From NCBI RefSeq assembly GCF_003932735.1, contig NZ_CP033611.1, positions 1,029,501 to 1,093,500 of the forward strand: a stretch of DNA of 64,000 nt. Direction: 5' to 3'. Both the position numbers and the translations under genes were made by a program. Each line of letters opens with the position of its first letter. The first letter of the stretch is position 1. The notes under the pieces are model-generated. The model was given only the letters and a program-made list of their open reading frames with translations, had not been told where the DNA came from and made no database searches. The DNA comes from Rickettsiales endosymbiont of Stachyamoeba lipophora. GTDB lineage: Bacteria > Pseudomonadota > Alphaproteobacteria > Rickettsiales > 33-17. Of this stretch, positions 20,918 through 30,651 are shown in pieces.

Positions 20918-21286
20918 ATGATTCAGATGGGTACACGTCTTGAAGTTGCAGATAATTCTGGAGCTAGTGAGATTGAATGTATTAAAGTTTTAGGTGGCTC
21001 AAAAAAATATATTGCAGGTATTGGTGAAATTATCAAAGTATCTGTGAAAAAGGCTGCTCCTAGAACTAAGGTTAAAAAGGGTGAGATTTACTTTGCTGTA
21101 ATAGTAAGGATAAAAAAAGAAATAAGAAGACCTGATGGGAGCTTTATCAAGTTTGATAAAAATGCTGCTGTATTGCTTAATAAGCAATATGAACCTATCG
21201 GAACTCGTATATTTGGCCCAGTAGTTAGAGAATTGCGTGCAGGTGGTTTTATGAAAATAATATCATTAGCCGAAGAGGTGTTATAA
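20918..21286 (+). CDS. rplN: 50S ribosomal protein L14
   Basis: Subunit-interface protein that binds the silencing factor RsfS. The 122-residue product starts [27 protein letters not shown] and has [26 protein letters not shown] and [13 protein letters not shown]. First of the spc-type genes, with no gap in the cluster. Confidence 0.97.
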   Translation: MIQMGTRLEVADNSGASEIECIKVLGGSKKYIAGIGEIIKVSVKKAAPRTKVKKGEIYFAVIVRIKKEIRRPDGSFIKFDKNAAVLLNKQYEPIGTRIFGPVVRELRAGGFMKIISLAEEVL

Positions 21287-21288
21287 TT

Positions 21289-21597
21289 ATGAATAAATTT
21301 AAGAAAAACGATTTAATAGTAGTTATTACGGGCAAAGATCGTGGCAAAGAAGGTAAAATTCTTAAGGTTATACCTAAAGATAGTAAGGTGATTGTTGAGA
21401 ATATTAACACGGTTACTAAACATGAAAAGCCAAGTTATTCATCAGCCGGTGGTAAAATAAAAAAGCCAATGCCGCTTGATTGGTCTAATGTTGCGCATAA
21501 AGATCCCAAGTCTGGTAAACCATCACGTGTTAAATTTGTAATACTTGATGGTGAGAAGAAAAGAGTTTTGGTCAAATCAGGTGAAAAGCTTGACTAA
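21289..21597 (+). CDS. rplX: 50S ribosomal protein L24
   Basis: Assembly initiator of the large subunit. The 102-residue product has a KOW motif (VITGKDRGKEGKILKVIP) and VIVENINTVTKHEKPS. It starts 2 bases after rplN. Confidence 0.96.
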   Translation: MNKFKKNDLIVVITGKDRGKEGKILKVIPKDSKVIVENINTVTKHEKPSYSSAGGKIKKPMPLDWSNVAHKDPKSGKPSRVKFVILDGEKKRVLVKSGEKLD

Positions 21598-21615
21598 GTA
21601 ATTTAGGTTAAAAAT

Positions 21616-22170
21616 ATGACTGCTAGTAAATTAAAAAACTATAAAGAAAAGTATAAAACTGAAGTTGTTAAAAAACTTCAAGAAAAGTTTAAATATACAA
21701 ATGTAATGCAAATTCCAAAAATTGTTAAAATTGTAGTTAATATTGGATATGGGGAAGCTGCACAAAATTCAAAATTAATGGATAATGCAGTTAAAGATTT
21801 AACTTTAATAGCTGCTCAAAAACCAGTGGTTACTAAAGCAAGAAAGTCTATTGCTTCATTTAAGTTGCGTGAAAATATGCCGATTGGTTGTATGGTAACT
21901 TTGCGTGGTGATAAAATGTATAGTTTCTTAGAAAGGCTTGTGTTAGTTGCCTTACCAAGGGCAAGAGATTTTAAAGGATTTTCTAAAAAATCTTTTGATG
22001 GCCGTGGTAATTTAACAATTGGTGTTAAAGAGCAAATTATTTTCCCGGAAATTGATTACGATAAGATTGATAAAGTTAGAGGTTTAGATATTACCATCGT
22101 TACTACAGCTACTTCTAATGACGAAGGTTATGAGCTTTTAAAATTATTTAATATACCTTTTTATAACTAA
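21616..22170 (+). CDS. rplE: 50S ribosomal protein L5
   Basis: 5S rRNA-binding protein of the central protuberance. The 184-residue product has [64 protein letters not shown] and [19 protein letters not shown]. Complete. Confidence 0.97.
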   Translation: MTASKLKNYKEKYKTEVVKKLQEKFKYTNVMQIPKIVKIVVNIGYGEAAQNSKLMDNAVKDLTLIAAQKPVVTKARKSIASFKLRENMPIGCMVTLRGDKMYSFLERLVLVALPRARDFKGFSKKSFDGRGNLTIGVKEQIIFPEIDYDKIDKVRGLDITIVTTATSNDEGYELLKLFNIPFYN

Positions 22171-22181
22171 AGAAGGAAGTT

Positions 22182-22487
22182 ATGGCGAAACGTAGTGCTA
22201 TTCAAAAAAATAATAAAAGAAAAAAACTATCCAATGGACAGTTTTTAAAAAGACAAAATTTACAACAACAATGTAAAGACGAGAATCTACCTCTTAGTGA
22301 ACGTTTCGAAGCAGCGCAAAAACTTGCTGAGCTTCCAAGAGATGGCTCATATATTAGAGTTAGAAATCGTTGTGAAATAACAGGCAGACCAAGAGGTTTT
22401 TATAGAGATTTTAAAATGTCTCGTATTGCATTAAGATCACTTGCTAATCTTGGGTTGCTTACTGGTGTTAAAAAGGCAAGTTGGTAG
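22182..22487 (+). CDS. rpsN: 30S ribosomal protein S14, zinc-free type
   Basis: Small-subunit head protein. The 101-residue product is the long, zinc-independent form: it has no CxxC pairs. It has [33 protein letters not shown] and ends GVKKASW. Confidence 0.96.
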   Translation: MAKRSAIQKNNKRKKLSNGQFLKRQNLQQQCKDENLPLSERFEAAQKLAELPRDGSYIRVRNRCEITGRPRGFYRDFKMSRIALRSLANLGLLTGVKKASW

Positions 22488-22496
22488 GAGCGAATT

Positions 22497-22886
22497 ATGT
22501 TAACTGATATTGTTGCAGATTCATTAACAAGAATTAGAAATGCTCAAATGGCAATGTTGTCATATGTTGAGATTTCATTCTCAACTTTTTTAGAAGAGAT
22601 TATGGAAGTTCTTAAGGAATCTGGTTATATATCTGACTATGAAGTTATCGGTGAAGTTAAAAAGATTATTCGAATTAATCTTAAATATCATAACGGTAAA
22701 TCTGTTATTTCTCAGATAAAAAGATGTTCCAAGCCTGGTAAAAGAGAGTATGTTCAAATTAAAAATTTACCAAAATACTTTAATGGCTTGGGTATATACA
22801 TTTTATCTACGCCTAAGGGTGTTATGACTGATCATAAAGCTCGACATTTAAATGTTGGTGGCGAATTAATTTGTTGCGTATTCTAA
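22497..22886 (+). CDS. rpsH: 30S ribosomal protein S8
   Basis: Binds the 16S rRNA central domain; in E. coli it also represses the spc operon. The 129-residue product starts MLTDIVADSLTRIRNAQ and ends with STPKGVMTDHKARHLNVGGELIC. Complete and in order. Confidence 0.97.
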   Translation: MLTDIVADSLTRIRNAQMAMLSYVEISFSTFLEEIMEVLKESGYISDYEVIGEVKKIIRINLKYHNGKSVISQIKRCSKPGKREYVQIKNLPKYFNGLGIYILSTPKGVMTDHKARHLNVGGELICCVF

Positions 22887-22895
22887 GGTATAGTT

Positions 22896-23456
22896 ATGTC
22901 AAGAATTGGAAAATTACCTGTTAATATACCTAATGGTGTTAATGTTACAGTAGATAAAAATAATTTAGTTACTGTTAAGGGACCTAGAGGTGAACTTTCT
23001 GCGGTTATTAATAAGCTTATAAATGTTACCTTGGAAGATAATAAAGTTATCGTATGGCCAAGAGATCTTGATGACATTAAAAATTTAAAGTCACTTGATC
23101 GTAAAGCAAAAAGCTTATGGGGTCTTTCAAGAACCTTAATTAGTAATATGATTAAAGGTGTAAGTGATGGCTTTACTAGAGAATTGGAAGTAAATGGTGT
23201 TGGTTTCCGTGTAGCTACTGATGGTAAAATATTAAGTCTAAGTCTTGGTTATAGCCATACTATTAAATATCAAGTTCCAAAAGGTATTGGCGTAACGGTA
23301 GTACAAAATAAAGTTACTATTGCTGGTATTTCAAAGCAAGAAGTTGGTTCAGTGGCCGCTAAGATTAGATCCTTTAAAGTTCCTGAGCCTTATAAAGGTA
23401 AGGGTATTAAATATTCTGATGAGACTATCTTAAGAAAAGAAGGCAAGAAAAAATAA
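22896..23456 (+). CDS. rplF: 50S ribosomal protein L6
   Basis: Large-subunit protein near the factor-binding site. The 186-residue product has MSRIGKLPVNIPNGV, SRTLISNMIKGVSDGFTRELEVNGVGFR in two blocks, and the conserved end PEPYKGKGIKYSDE. A 9-10 residue insertion lies near WPRDLDD. Confidence 0.96.
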   Translation: MSRIGKLPVNIPNGVNVTVDKNNLVTVKGPRGELSAVINKLINVTLEDNKVIVWPRDLDDIKNLKSLDRKAKSLWGLSRTLISNMIKGVSDGFTRELEVNGVGFRVATDGKILSLSLGYSHTIKYQVPKGIGVTVVQNKVTIAGISKQEVGSVAAKIRSFKVPEPYKGKGIKYSDETILRKEGKKK

Positions 23457-23477
23457 TATTAATAATTGGGTATCTAT

Positions 23478-23837
23478 ATGGTTAATCCAACATTACGTGC
23501 TGAAAGACGTAAGCAAAGAGAAAGAGCAAAAATTAGGCGAGTTTCTAAAAGACCGAGATTATCTGTTTTTGTTTCAAATAATCATACTTATGTTCAGATT
23601 ATCGATGATCAAGAACATAAGACTTTAATATCTGCATCTACTGTTGAGACAGAGCTAGCCAAAGAGTTTTCAAATGCAAGAAATATTGACGCTGCATTTA
23701 AAATGGGTGAAATAATTGCAGAACGTGCTTTAAAAAATGGTATTACTAAAGTTGTGTTTGACAAAGGTGGTAAGCCATATCATGGTCGTATCAAGGCAAT
23801 TGCTGAAGGTGCAAGAAACAAAAAATTAGATTTCTAA
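23478..23837 (+). CDS. rplR: 50S ribosomal protein L18
   Basis: 5S rRNA-binding protein working with L5. The 119-residue product has RPRLSVFVSNNHTYVQIIDD, the AFKMGEIIAERALKNGITKVVFDKGG segment and YHGRIKAIAEGAR. The frame reaches an upstream TTG at 23466, but MVNPTLRAERRK from the ATG at 23478 fits the family. Confidence 0.95.
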   Translation: MVNPTLRAERRKQRERAKIRRVSKRPRLSVFVSNNHTYVQIIDDQEHKTLISASTVETELAKEFSNARNIDAAFKMGEIIAERALKNGITKVVFDKGGKPYHGRIKAIAEGARNKKLDF

Positions 23838-23846
23838 GGTATATTT

Positions 23847-24425
23847 ATGGTGAGAATATCAAAGAAAGAGAAGCAGGTAACTGAATCAAATTTCAAAGAA
23901 TATGCGGTTTCGTATAAAAGAGTAACTAAAGTAGTTAAGGGTGGCCGTAAATTTAGCTTAACTGCATTGTTTGTAGTTGGAGATCAGAAAGGCAATGTTG
24001 GTTTTGGACATGGTAAAGCTCCTGAAGTTGCTGATGCAAAGAAAAAAGCTATAAACCAAGCTAGAAAAAATATCGTAAGAGTGCCATTAAAAGAGAATCG
24101 TACTTTACATCATGATGTGATAGGGGTATATGGTGCTTCTCGTGTTATTCTGCGTTCAGCTCCTCCAGGTACTGGTATTATTGCTGGTGGTGAAGTACGT
24201 AAAGTATTAGCTGCACTTGGTGTGCAAGACGTAGTAGGAAAATCAACTGGTTCTAATAACGAAAATAATATTATTAGAGCAACCTTTGATGCATTATTAA
24301 AGCTAAGCTCACCTAAGCATATTGCTGAAAAAAGAAATAAAAAGGTAAGCGAAATCATTAGTAATCGTGAATCAACTGTAAATCATAAGAGTATTGAAAA
24401 TGAAGTTGAAAATAACACAAATTAA
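23847..24425 (+). CDS. rpsE: 30S ribosomal protein S5
   Basis: Decoding-fidelity protein at the mRNA entry channel. It has KVVKGGRKFSLTALFVVGDQKGNVGFG with the spectinomycin-site loop, HDVIGVYGASRVILRSAPPGTG and GVQDVVGKSTGS. 192 residues with a variable C-terminal tail that overlaps rpmD by 26 bases. Confidence 0.97.
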   Translation: MVRISKKEKQVTESNFKEYAVSYKRVTKVVKGGRKFSLTALFVVGDQKGNVGFGHGKAPEVADAKKKAINQARKNIVRVPLKENRTLHHDVIGVYGASRVILRSAPPGTGIIAGGEVRKVLAALGVQDVVGKSTGSNNENNIIRATFDALLKLSSPKHIAEKRNKKVSEIISNRESTVNHKSIENEVENNTN

Positions 24426-24582
24426 AAGCGCTAATAGAAGACCTGAAGATCAACAAGTTACTCTTACTGCTTTAGGTTTAAAAATGAATAAATGTGCGGT
24501 TCATGAAGATACTTCTTCAATCAGGGGCATGATTTTTAAAGTTAAGCACTTGATTAAAGTTGAAGAAGTTAATAATAATTAA
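24400..24582 (+). CDS. rpmD: 50S ribosomal protein L30
   Basis: Small large-subunit protein. From the ATG at 24400 it has 60 residues: KLKITQIKSANRRPEDQQ, then TLTALGLKMN and SSIRGMIFKVKHLIKVEE, the L30 pattern with one extra N-terminal residue or so. A TTG at 24394 would add two residues. The start lies inside rpsE. Confidence 0.92.
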   Translation: MKLKITQIKSANRRPEDQQVTLTALGLKMNKCAVHEDTSSIRGMIFKVKHLIKVEEVNNN

Positions 24583-24603
24583 AATATAAAATAGAGTTAG
24601 ATT

Positions 24604-25053
24604 ATGGAATTACATCATCTTTTTCCTATGCCAGGTTCAGTTAAAAAAAGAAAGCTTCTCGGTAGAGGGATAGGTTCTGGTAAAGGTAAAACTTGTGGTA
24701 GAGGTACTAAAGGTCAAAAATCGCGTTCTGGTGTATCTATTAATGGATTCGAAGGTGGTCAAATGCCTATCCACAGAAGACTTCCTAAAAGAGGCTTTTC
24801 TAGTATCAACAAACAAGAATATCAATTAATTAATTTAGCTGATATTCAATATTTAGCAGATTCTGGTGTGATAAAAAAAGATAGTAATATTACCAGAGAG
24901 TTTTTACTTGAAATCGGATTGGTTAATAATTTAAGAACGCCTATTAAGCTCTTGGCTGATGGTGAATTAACTATAGCGCTTACATTTAATTTGGATGCTT
25001 ACTCCAGTAAAGCTAAAGAGTTAATAACTGCAGCTGGTGGTCAAATAGCTTAA
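24604..25053 (+). CDS. rplO: 50S ribosomal protein L15
   Basis: Late-assembly large-subunit protein. The basic N-terminal tail has [21 protein letters not shown] and [18 protein letters not shown]; the C-terminal domain ends with a [11 protein letters not shown] helix. 149 residues; followed by secY as usual. Confidence 0.96.
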   Translation: MELHHLFPMPGSVKKRKLLGRGIGSGKGKTCGRGTKGQKSRSGVSINGFEGGQMPIHRRLPKRGFSSINKQEYQLINLADIQYLADSGVIKKDSNITREFLLEIGLVNNLRTPIKLLADGELTIALTFNLDAYSSKAKELITAAGGQIA

Positions 25054-25068
25054 TTTCTATATATAGAT

Positions 25069-26400
25069 ATGAAATCTTCACATTTAAATCATTTAAATTC
25101 TAATTATCTTGCTAGTATAAAGCAAATCCAGAAAAAAGTTTTTCTGGTTTTGCTTATGCTTATTGTATATCGGGTTGGTTGTTATATTCCTTTGCCGGGA
25201 ATAGACGCCAAAGTTCTTGAATCACTTTTTCAAAAAAATCAAGCTGGTTTGCTTGGTATGTTTGATATGATTTCAGGTGGATCTTTAGGGCGTATGACCA
25301 TTTTTGCTTTAGCAATTATGCCGTATATTACTGCTTCTATTATTATGCAGCTCTTATCGGTTGTAGTTAAAGATTTGGAAACTTTAAAAAAAGATGGCGA
25401 AGCGGGCCGTAGGAAAATAAGCCAATATACCCGTTATCTTACTATCTTATTATGTATAGTGCAGTCTTATGGTATATCGGTTGCTTTAGAAAACATGTCA
25501 ACTGAGCTAGGTAGCTTGGTTTTGATTCCGGGTCCTTTATTTAAAATTATTACAATGACATCGTTAACTGCAGGAACCATCTTTTTGATGTGGTTAGCTG
25601 ATAGAATCTCATTGCAAAACATTGGTAATGGAACTTCATTATTAATTTTTTCTGGAATAATTTCAGGCTTGCCAAATGGGATATTCAATTTATTTAACTT
25701 GGGTAAGACAGGAGCTGTTTCAGGATTGTCAATAATTTTTATAATTGCATTTGCTGCATTGTTGTTGACAGTGGTAGTTTGTTTTGAGAGATCCTCACGC
25801 AAACTTTTTGTACAATACCCTAAGCGCCAAGTTGGTAATAGAGTATATGGAGGGCAATCTTCATTTTTACCACTTAAGCTAAATCCAGCAGGTGTTATCC
25901 CTCCTATTTTTGCTAGTTCGTTGTTACTTTTTCCATTAACTATTGTAAATTTTAGCAATAAACAATTTGAATCGGAATGGTTAAACTGGTTAATTACTAA
26001 TTTAGCCCATGGTAGGTTGTTATATATAGTATTATATACGCTGCTTATAGTATTTTTCTGTTTCTTTTATAGTACTATAACAATTAATCCTCAGGAAACT
26101 GCTGATAATTTGAAAAAAAATGGTGCTATTATACCTGGTAAAAAGCCTGGAGAAGCTACTGCAAAGTATATTGAATATATTGTTAATAGGATTACAGCTG
26201 TTGGTGCAGTATATTTGGTTTTAGTATGTTTGTTCCCAGAAATTTTAGTGTCTAATTTCTCTATTCCCTTTTATTTAGGGGGCACTAGCATTTTAATTGT
26301 TGTTAATGTCATTATGGATGGGTTTACTCAAATACAAACCCATCTATTTGTGGGTCAATATCATTCTTTAGTAAAGAAACACGAAAATAAGAAAAGGTAA
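25069..26400 (+). CDS. secY: preprotein translocase subunit SecY
   Basis: Channel of the Sec translocon in the inner membrane. The 443-residue product has ten hydrophobic segments, with GCYIPLPGID before the plug, SGGSLGRMTIFALAIMPYITASIIMQLL around TM2, FERSSRKLFVQYPKRQVG in the cytosolic loop, PAGVIPPIFASSLL, NPQETADNLKKNGAIIPG and PFYLGGTSILIVVNV. Complete. Confidence 0.97.
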   Translation: MKSSHLNHLNSNYLASIKQIQKKVFLVLLMLIVYRVGCYIPLPGIDAKVLESLFQKNQAGLLGMFDMISGGSLGRMTIFALAIMPYITASIIMQLLSVVVKDLETLKKDGEAGRRKISQYTRYLTILLCIVQSYGISVALENMSTELGSLVLIPGPLFKIITMTSLTAGTIFLMWLADRISLQNIGNGTSLLIFSGIISGLPNGIFNLFNLGKTGAVSGLSIIFIIAFAALLLTVVVCFERSSRKLFVQYPKRQVGNRVYGGQSSFLPLKLNPAGVIPPIFASSLLLFPLTIVNFSNKQFESEWLNWLITNLAHGRLLYIVLYTLLIVFFCFFYSTITINPQETADNLKKNGAIIPGKKPGEATAKYIEYIVNRITAVGAVYLVLVCLFPEILVSNFSIPFYLGGTSILIVVNVIMDGFTQIQTHLFVGQYHSLVKKHENKKR

Positions 26401-26402
26401 AA

Positions 26403-27041
26403 ATGATTATTGTTTTCTTAGGACCTCCTGGTTCAGGTAAAGGTACTCAGTCATCTATTTTATGTAAGAAATTTAATTTAAAGAAAATTTCTACAGGAGA
26501 TATTTTTCGTGAATTATCTGTGCAAGATACTGCTCTTGCTCGTGAGGTAACGCAAGTTATGTCAAGTGGCGGTTTGATAGATGATAATTTGGTTACTAAA
26601 GTGTTAATTGATCATTTAGAAACTAAAAACTTACAAGATCATTATTTATTAGATGGTTTTCCTAGGACTTTAAAACAAGCTCTTTATTATGATAAATATC
26701 TTGTAGAAAAAAATAAAACAATTACTAAGGCTTTCTTTTTAGATGTGCCGGAGAGCTTGCTTGTGAATAGGGTAAGCTCGCGTATTACTTGTAGTAATTG
26801 TGGAGAGGTGTTTAATATCAATCAAAATATTAAACAATGTAGTAATTGCGGTTCTGAACAATTATCAATACGAAAAGATGATAATATTGAAATCGTACAG
26901 AAACGTATAGAAAACTATAAAGCTCAAACGCTGCCGATTATTGATTTTTATCATAATCGTAACCTGTTGGTTACTATAGATGGTTCGTTACCAATTAATA
27001 TAGTAACTGAAGAAATTATTAGTCATATAAGTTTTGTTTAA
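26403..27041 (+). CDS. adk: adenylate kinase with Cys4 zinc-type lid
   Basis: Interconverts ATP + AMP and 2 ADP. The P-loop is GPPGSGKGTQ at 8-17, followed by STGDIFRE and LLDGFPRTLKQA. The lid carries CSNC (130-133) and CSNC (146-149), the four-cysteine zinc pattern of Gram-positive and some other enzymes, which stabilises the fold. 212 residues. It sits between secY and rpsM, as in many alphaproteobacteria. Confidence 0.95.
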   Translation: MIIVFLGPPGSGKGTQSSILCKKFNLKKISTGDIFRELSVQDTALAREVTQVMSSGGLIDDNLVTKVLIDHLETKNLQDHYLLDGFPRTLKQALYYDKYLVEKNKTITKAFFLDVPESLLVNRVSSRITCSNCGEVFNINQNIKQCSNCGSEQLSIRKDDNIEIVQKRIENYKAQTLPIIDFYHNRNLLVTIDGSLPINIVTEEIISHISFV

Positions 27042-27046
27042 TTTTG

Positions 27047-27074
27047 TTGACTTGTAGCCTTTTTTTAATAGAAT
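27047..27074 (+). promoter_or_regulatory. putative promoter of the rpsM-rpsK-rpoA-rplQ genes
   Basis: TTGACT at 27047-27052 and TAGAAT at 27069-27074 are 16 bases apart, in the only sizeable gap (75 bases) of this part of the cluster. AAGGAG before the rpsM start follows 30 bases later. It would let alpha-operon genes be transcribed independently of the upstream genes. Confidence 0.6.
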
Positions 27075-27116
27075 ATGCAGTCATTGTTAAATTAATGAAT
27101 TGTTAAGGAGATAATC

Positions 27117-27485
27117 GTGGCACGAATTGCCGGTGTTAACGTACCAACAAATAAAAGAGTAATTATTGCTCTTACCTATATCCATGGAATAGGAAGTGCT
27201 AGAGCTGCAACAATTTGTAAAGATTTGAAAATTGAGAATCTGAGAAGAATTAATCAGCTTACTGACCAAGAAATTATCGAAATACGAGAGTATATTGAGA
27301 AAAGCTTTATGGTTGAGGGTGACTTAAGACGTAAAGTAGCTATGGATATTAAGAAGCTAATTGATTTAGGTTCTTATCGTGGCGTAAGACATCGTAAGAG
27401 ATTACCTGTTCGCGGTCAAAGAACTCATACTAATGCTCGTACTCGTAAAGGAAAAGCTAAGCCAATTGCTGGTAAGAAAAAATAG
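27117..27485 (+). CDS. rpsM: 30S ribosomal protein S13
   Basis: Head protein contacting the P-site tRNA and the subunit bridge. The 122-residue product has [25 protein letters not shown] and the basic tail [21 protein letters not shown]. It starts with GTG; AAGGAG at 27105-27110 supports it. Confidence 0.97.
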   Translation: MARIAGVNVPTNKRVIIALTYIHGIGSARAATICKDLKIENLRRINQLTDQEIIEIREYIEKSFMVEGDLRRKVAMDIKKLIDLGSYRGVRHRKRLPVRGQRTHTNARTRKGKAKPIAGKKK

Positions 27486-27491
27486 GTTTGT

Positions 27492-27869
27492 ATGGTAAAG
27501 AAAGTTAAAAAAGAAAAGAAGTATGTTGCTGTAGGTAACGCATATGTTACTACCAGTTTTAACAATACTAAAATTACTATTACTGATACTAACGGTAATG
27601 TGATTGCATGGTGTTCTTCTGGAATTAATAAATTCAAAGGTGCAAAAAAGTCTACTCCTTTTGCTGCACAAACTAATGCCGAGATAGCATGTAAGAAAGC
27701 CAGGGATTTTGGACTTAAAAATATTATTTATTTATATATTAAAGGTCCTGGTGCAGGTAAAGAATCAGCAGCACGTGTTATATCGCAATATTTTAAAGTG
27801 CAATATATTAAGGAAATTACACCTGTTCCGCATAATGGATGCAGACCGCGTAAAAAACGTAGAGTGTAA
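27492..27869 (+). CDS. rpsK: 30S ribosomal protein S11
   Basis: Platform protein at the exit of mRNA. The 125-residue product has NAYVTTSFNNTKITITDTNGNVIAWCSSG, the GPGAGKESAARVI segment and the C-terminal PVPHNGCRPRKKRRV. Complete. Confidence 0.97.
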   Translation: MVKKVKKEKKYVAVGNAYVTTSFNNTKITITDTNGNVIAWCSSGINKFKGAKKSTPFAAQTNAEIACKKARDFGLKNIIYLYIKGPGAGKESAARVISQYFKVQYIKEITPVPHNGCRPRKKRRV

Positions 27870-27907
27870 ATGAATTTATTTTATATTAAATAATAGGACT
27901 TAAGGCT

Positions 27908-28933
27908 ATGTTTTTATTATCAAAAGCTTGGAACGATTTAATTAAGCCATCGTCTATTAATTACAATGCTAGTAAATATAATGCTAATATTGCAGATGTA
28001 GTTATTGAACCTTTGGAAAGAGGGTTTGGAATAACATTAGGTAATGCACTAAGAAGAGTATTGTTATCTTCTCTTCAAGGCTGTGCCGTTACAGCTGTTA
28101 AAATTGATGGTGTATTACATGAATTTTCTCCCATTCCTGGCGTTAAAGAAGATGCAACTGATGTTATTTTAAACTTGAAATCTTTAGTGATAAAAAATCA
28201 TTCTAACGATAGAAAGAAATTACGTTTGTCTGTAACCGGTCCTTGTGAAGTAACTGCCTCGATGATTGAAACATCTGGAGATGTAGAAATTTTAAATCCG
28301 GATTTAGTAATCTGTAATTTAGACGTTAATGCCTCACTTAATATGGAAATTTACTGCACTAATGGTAAAGGTTATGTGACTGCAGCAAATAATAAAAAAG
28401 CAGATGATCCTATTGGATTAATAGCTGTTGATTCATTGTTTAGCCCAGTTAGGAAGGTAAACTATAAAATAGAAAATAGTCGTGTAGGCCAAGTAACTGA
28501 CTATGATAAGCTTATTTTAAATGTTGAGACTAATGCTGCTATTGATCCCGAGACTGCTGTTGGGGTTGCAGCTAGAATTTTACAAGATCAATTTCAAGTG
28601 TTCATTAACTTCCAAGAGCAAGAAGTGGTTAAGCACGAAGAAGAAGAGCCTGAAATTAAAATTGATCCACGCTTACTTAAAAAGGTCGATGATCTTGAGT
28701 TGTCAGTTAGATCACAGAATTGTCTTAAAAATGAAAACATTGTTTATATTGGTGATTTGGTTAGAAAGACTGAAGGTGAGATGCTTAAAACTCCAAATTT
28801 TGGCCGTAAATCCTTAAATGAAATCAAAGAAGTATTAACTGCAATGGGTCTTAAATTTGGAATGGATGTACCAAATTGGCCTCCAGAAAATATTGAAGAA
28901 TTATCCAAAAAATTTGAAGATCCATACAATTAA
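27908..28933 (+). CDS. rpoA: RNA polymerase alpha subunit
   Basis: Assembles RNA polymerase and contacts UP elements and activators. The N-terminal domain has [25 protein letters not shown]; the linker at about 240-255 is acidic; the C-terminal domain has [16 protein letters not shown] and [17 protein letters not shown]. The full two-domain form is kept in 341 residues. Confidence 0.97.
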   Translation: MFLLSKAWNDLIKPSSINYNASKYNANIADVVIEPLERGFGITLGNALRRVLLSSLQGCAVTAVKIDGVLHEFSPIPGVKEDATDVILNLKSLVIKNHSNDRKKLRLSVTGPCEVTASMIETSGDVEILNPDLVICNLDVNASLNMEIYCTNGKGYVTAANNKKADDPIGLIAVDSLFSPVRKVNYKIENSRVGQVTDYDKLILNVETNAAIDPETAVGVAARILQDQFQVFINFQEQEVVKHEEEEPEIKIDPRLLKKVDDLELSVRSQNCLKNENIVYIGDLVRKTEGEMLKTPNFGRKSLNEIKEVLTAMGLKFGMDVPNWPPENIEELSKKFEDPYN

Positions 28934-28946
28934 TTAGGTTGTTGAT

Positions 28947-29321
28947 ATGAAACACAATAAAAATACAAAAAAACTTAATAGAACCTCTGCTCATCGTAAG
29001 GCTCTATTAAATAATTTAGTGCTTGCTCTGTTTGAACATGAGCAGATTAAAACTACTGTACCTAAGGCAAAATTTCTTAAACCATTTGCTGAGAAGTTAA
29101 TTTCATTAGGTAGAATTGATACTTTGCACAATAGAAGAAAAGCTTTATCCGTGCTCAAAAATGAAATGTTAGTTAACAAGCTGTTTACAGTTTTTGCTGA
29201 TCGTTATAAAACTCGCCCAGGTGGTTATACTAGGATTTTAAAAGCTGGATTTAGATACGGTGATATGGCTCCGGTAGCTTACATACAACTGGTAGATTCA
29301 GATAAGCTTGCACAAGCTTAG
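28947..29321 (+). CDS. rplQ: 50S ribosomal protein L17
   Basis: Large-subunit protein near the tunnel exit. The 124-residue product has KKLNRTSAHRKALLNNLVLALFEHEQIKTT in two blocks, then AKFLKPFAEKLISLG and YTRILKAGFRYGDMAPVAYIQLV. Last gene of the cluster. Confidence 0.96.
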   Translation: MKHNKNTKKLNRTSAHRKALLNNLVLALFEHEQIKTTVPKAKFLKPFAEKLISLGRIDTLHNRRKALSVLKNEMLVNKLFTVFADRYKTRPGGYTRILKAGFRYGDMAPVAYIQLVDSDKLAQA

Positions 29322-29323
29322 TT

Positions 29324-29352
29324 AAAAAAAGGGAGGTGACTCCCTTTTTTTA
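29324..29352 (+). terminator. rho-independent terminator of the ribosomal cluster
   Basis: A GGGAG/CTCCC stem with a GTGA loop, preceded by seven A and followed by seven T residues, begins 3 bases after the rplQ stop codon. Confidence 0.92.
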
Positions 29353-30651
29353 TTTCTTACATTTCTTTTGTCTTATTATAATGGTTCCTAAAGCATAGCA
29401 CAGTTATATAGCGTACTATACTTGCTATACTCTCCCAAAAATGATCGTGAATTTTAACCCTTTGTTTTCCAACCGGTTGATAAATATCTGCTCATTATAT
29501 AAAACTTTGTAATTAAAAGAGTTATTTTAGGGCTTTTTGTTTAACTTTATTGTATTTAAGATATGTAATTAGTTAGTATAGATAGAATTGCATTAGCCGT
29601 ATAGAACTAATCTTAACTTCAATTTTTGTTTGCTATAGTTTCAAGTTTTACTGTATTTCTTATTAAAAATTTATAATCTTCTATTAATTAATAATCTCAT
29701 TTTGGTGCCAGCTTGACTATACATTATTTTAATATTATTTGGGTAACTGTGTAAAATACAAGAATAAAATCTATCGGTATTTTTGTAAATATTATTATGT
29801 TGCTATGCAACAGAGCGGCTAAAATTACTAGAATTCGTATGAGGGATATGGCTGCGTTTATTGCTGAAAAATGGGCTGGAACATTGGGTTAAAGTTGAAG
29901 ATAAATTATTTTTGCACCCATATTTATTATGGTATAATTTTTTAAAGATAGATCGGAAATTAAAAGGGATGCTATAACTTTAGTAATTTCTAAAAAGATT
30001 GCTTCTGTGTTTCAAGGGTTGTGATCCAGGTTTTAGGCTTTAATAATAGGTTATGTAAGGTAAACTAATATGCGGCCAAGCTCATTTTCTTTAGTTGAGA
30101 TTAATATATTTAGCTAAAAACGATGTTTTCCAGGATAGGTTTTTCTAGATTTGTTGTAATTTGCATATGTTGAAAAGCTCATGCATTTTAACTTTCCTGT
30201 CATCTTCTGAAAAAAATGTTATTACGTTGTTCTTTTATATTTGTTGGGTTGCTCATAACTACATCTTGTATATAGAGTTTGTATACCGTCTAAATTTTAA
30301 CTATCACTACCTTAATTAATCTGCCAATTTATATAATAATTGTTTAAGATAGACTTGGCTGTGTATCTTGATTAACTTCAAATTCTATTTTGTCTTGCAA
30401 GTTATTTAAATTAGGAACAAGTGAATATATCTATATTTAGAGATGATAATAGAATATAGTAAGCAGTAATGAAATAAATTATTGAGAAACAATTTACTTC
30501 AGCTAATGTAGCTCGTTCTTCTATATCTCTTGAGTATGCAATGAGCCTAATTATAGAGTGAGCACAACAGAGTGAATCTCTTGACTGCTAAATATATCTG
30601 GATTAGCTTATCAACATTAGTGGTTTGTAAATAAATATAAAAGTTATTAAT
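29353..30651 (+). other. 1.3-kb gene-poor decayed stretch
   Basis: No open frame of gene length is present on either strand. Short stretches look coding: MRDMAAFIAEKWAGTLG near 29840-29890, RSEIKRDAITLVISKKI near 29955-30005, and ANVARSSISLEYAMSLIIE near 30500-30560. Each ends at stops and I cannot assign a family. The likeliest reading is old pseudogene debris between rplQ and SURF1. Confidence 0.45.

Noticed and set aside
25467-25958. 163-residue minus-strand frame in secY
   Set aside because: Shadow of the membrane-protein codons; no start signal and no family.
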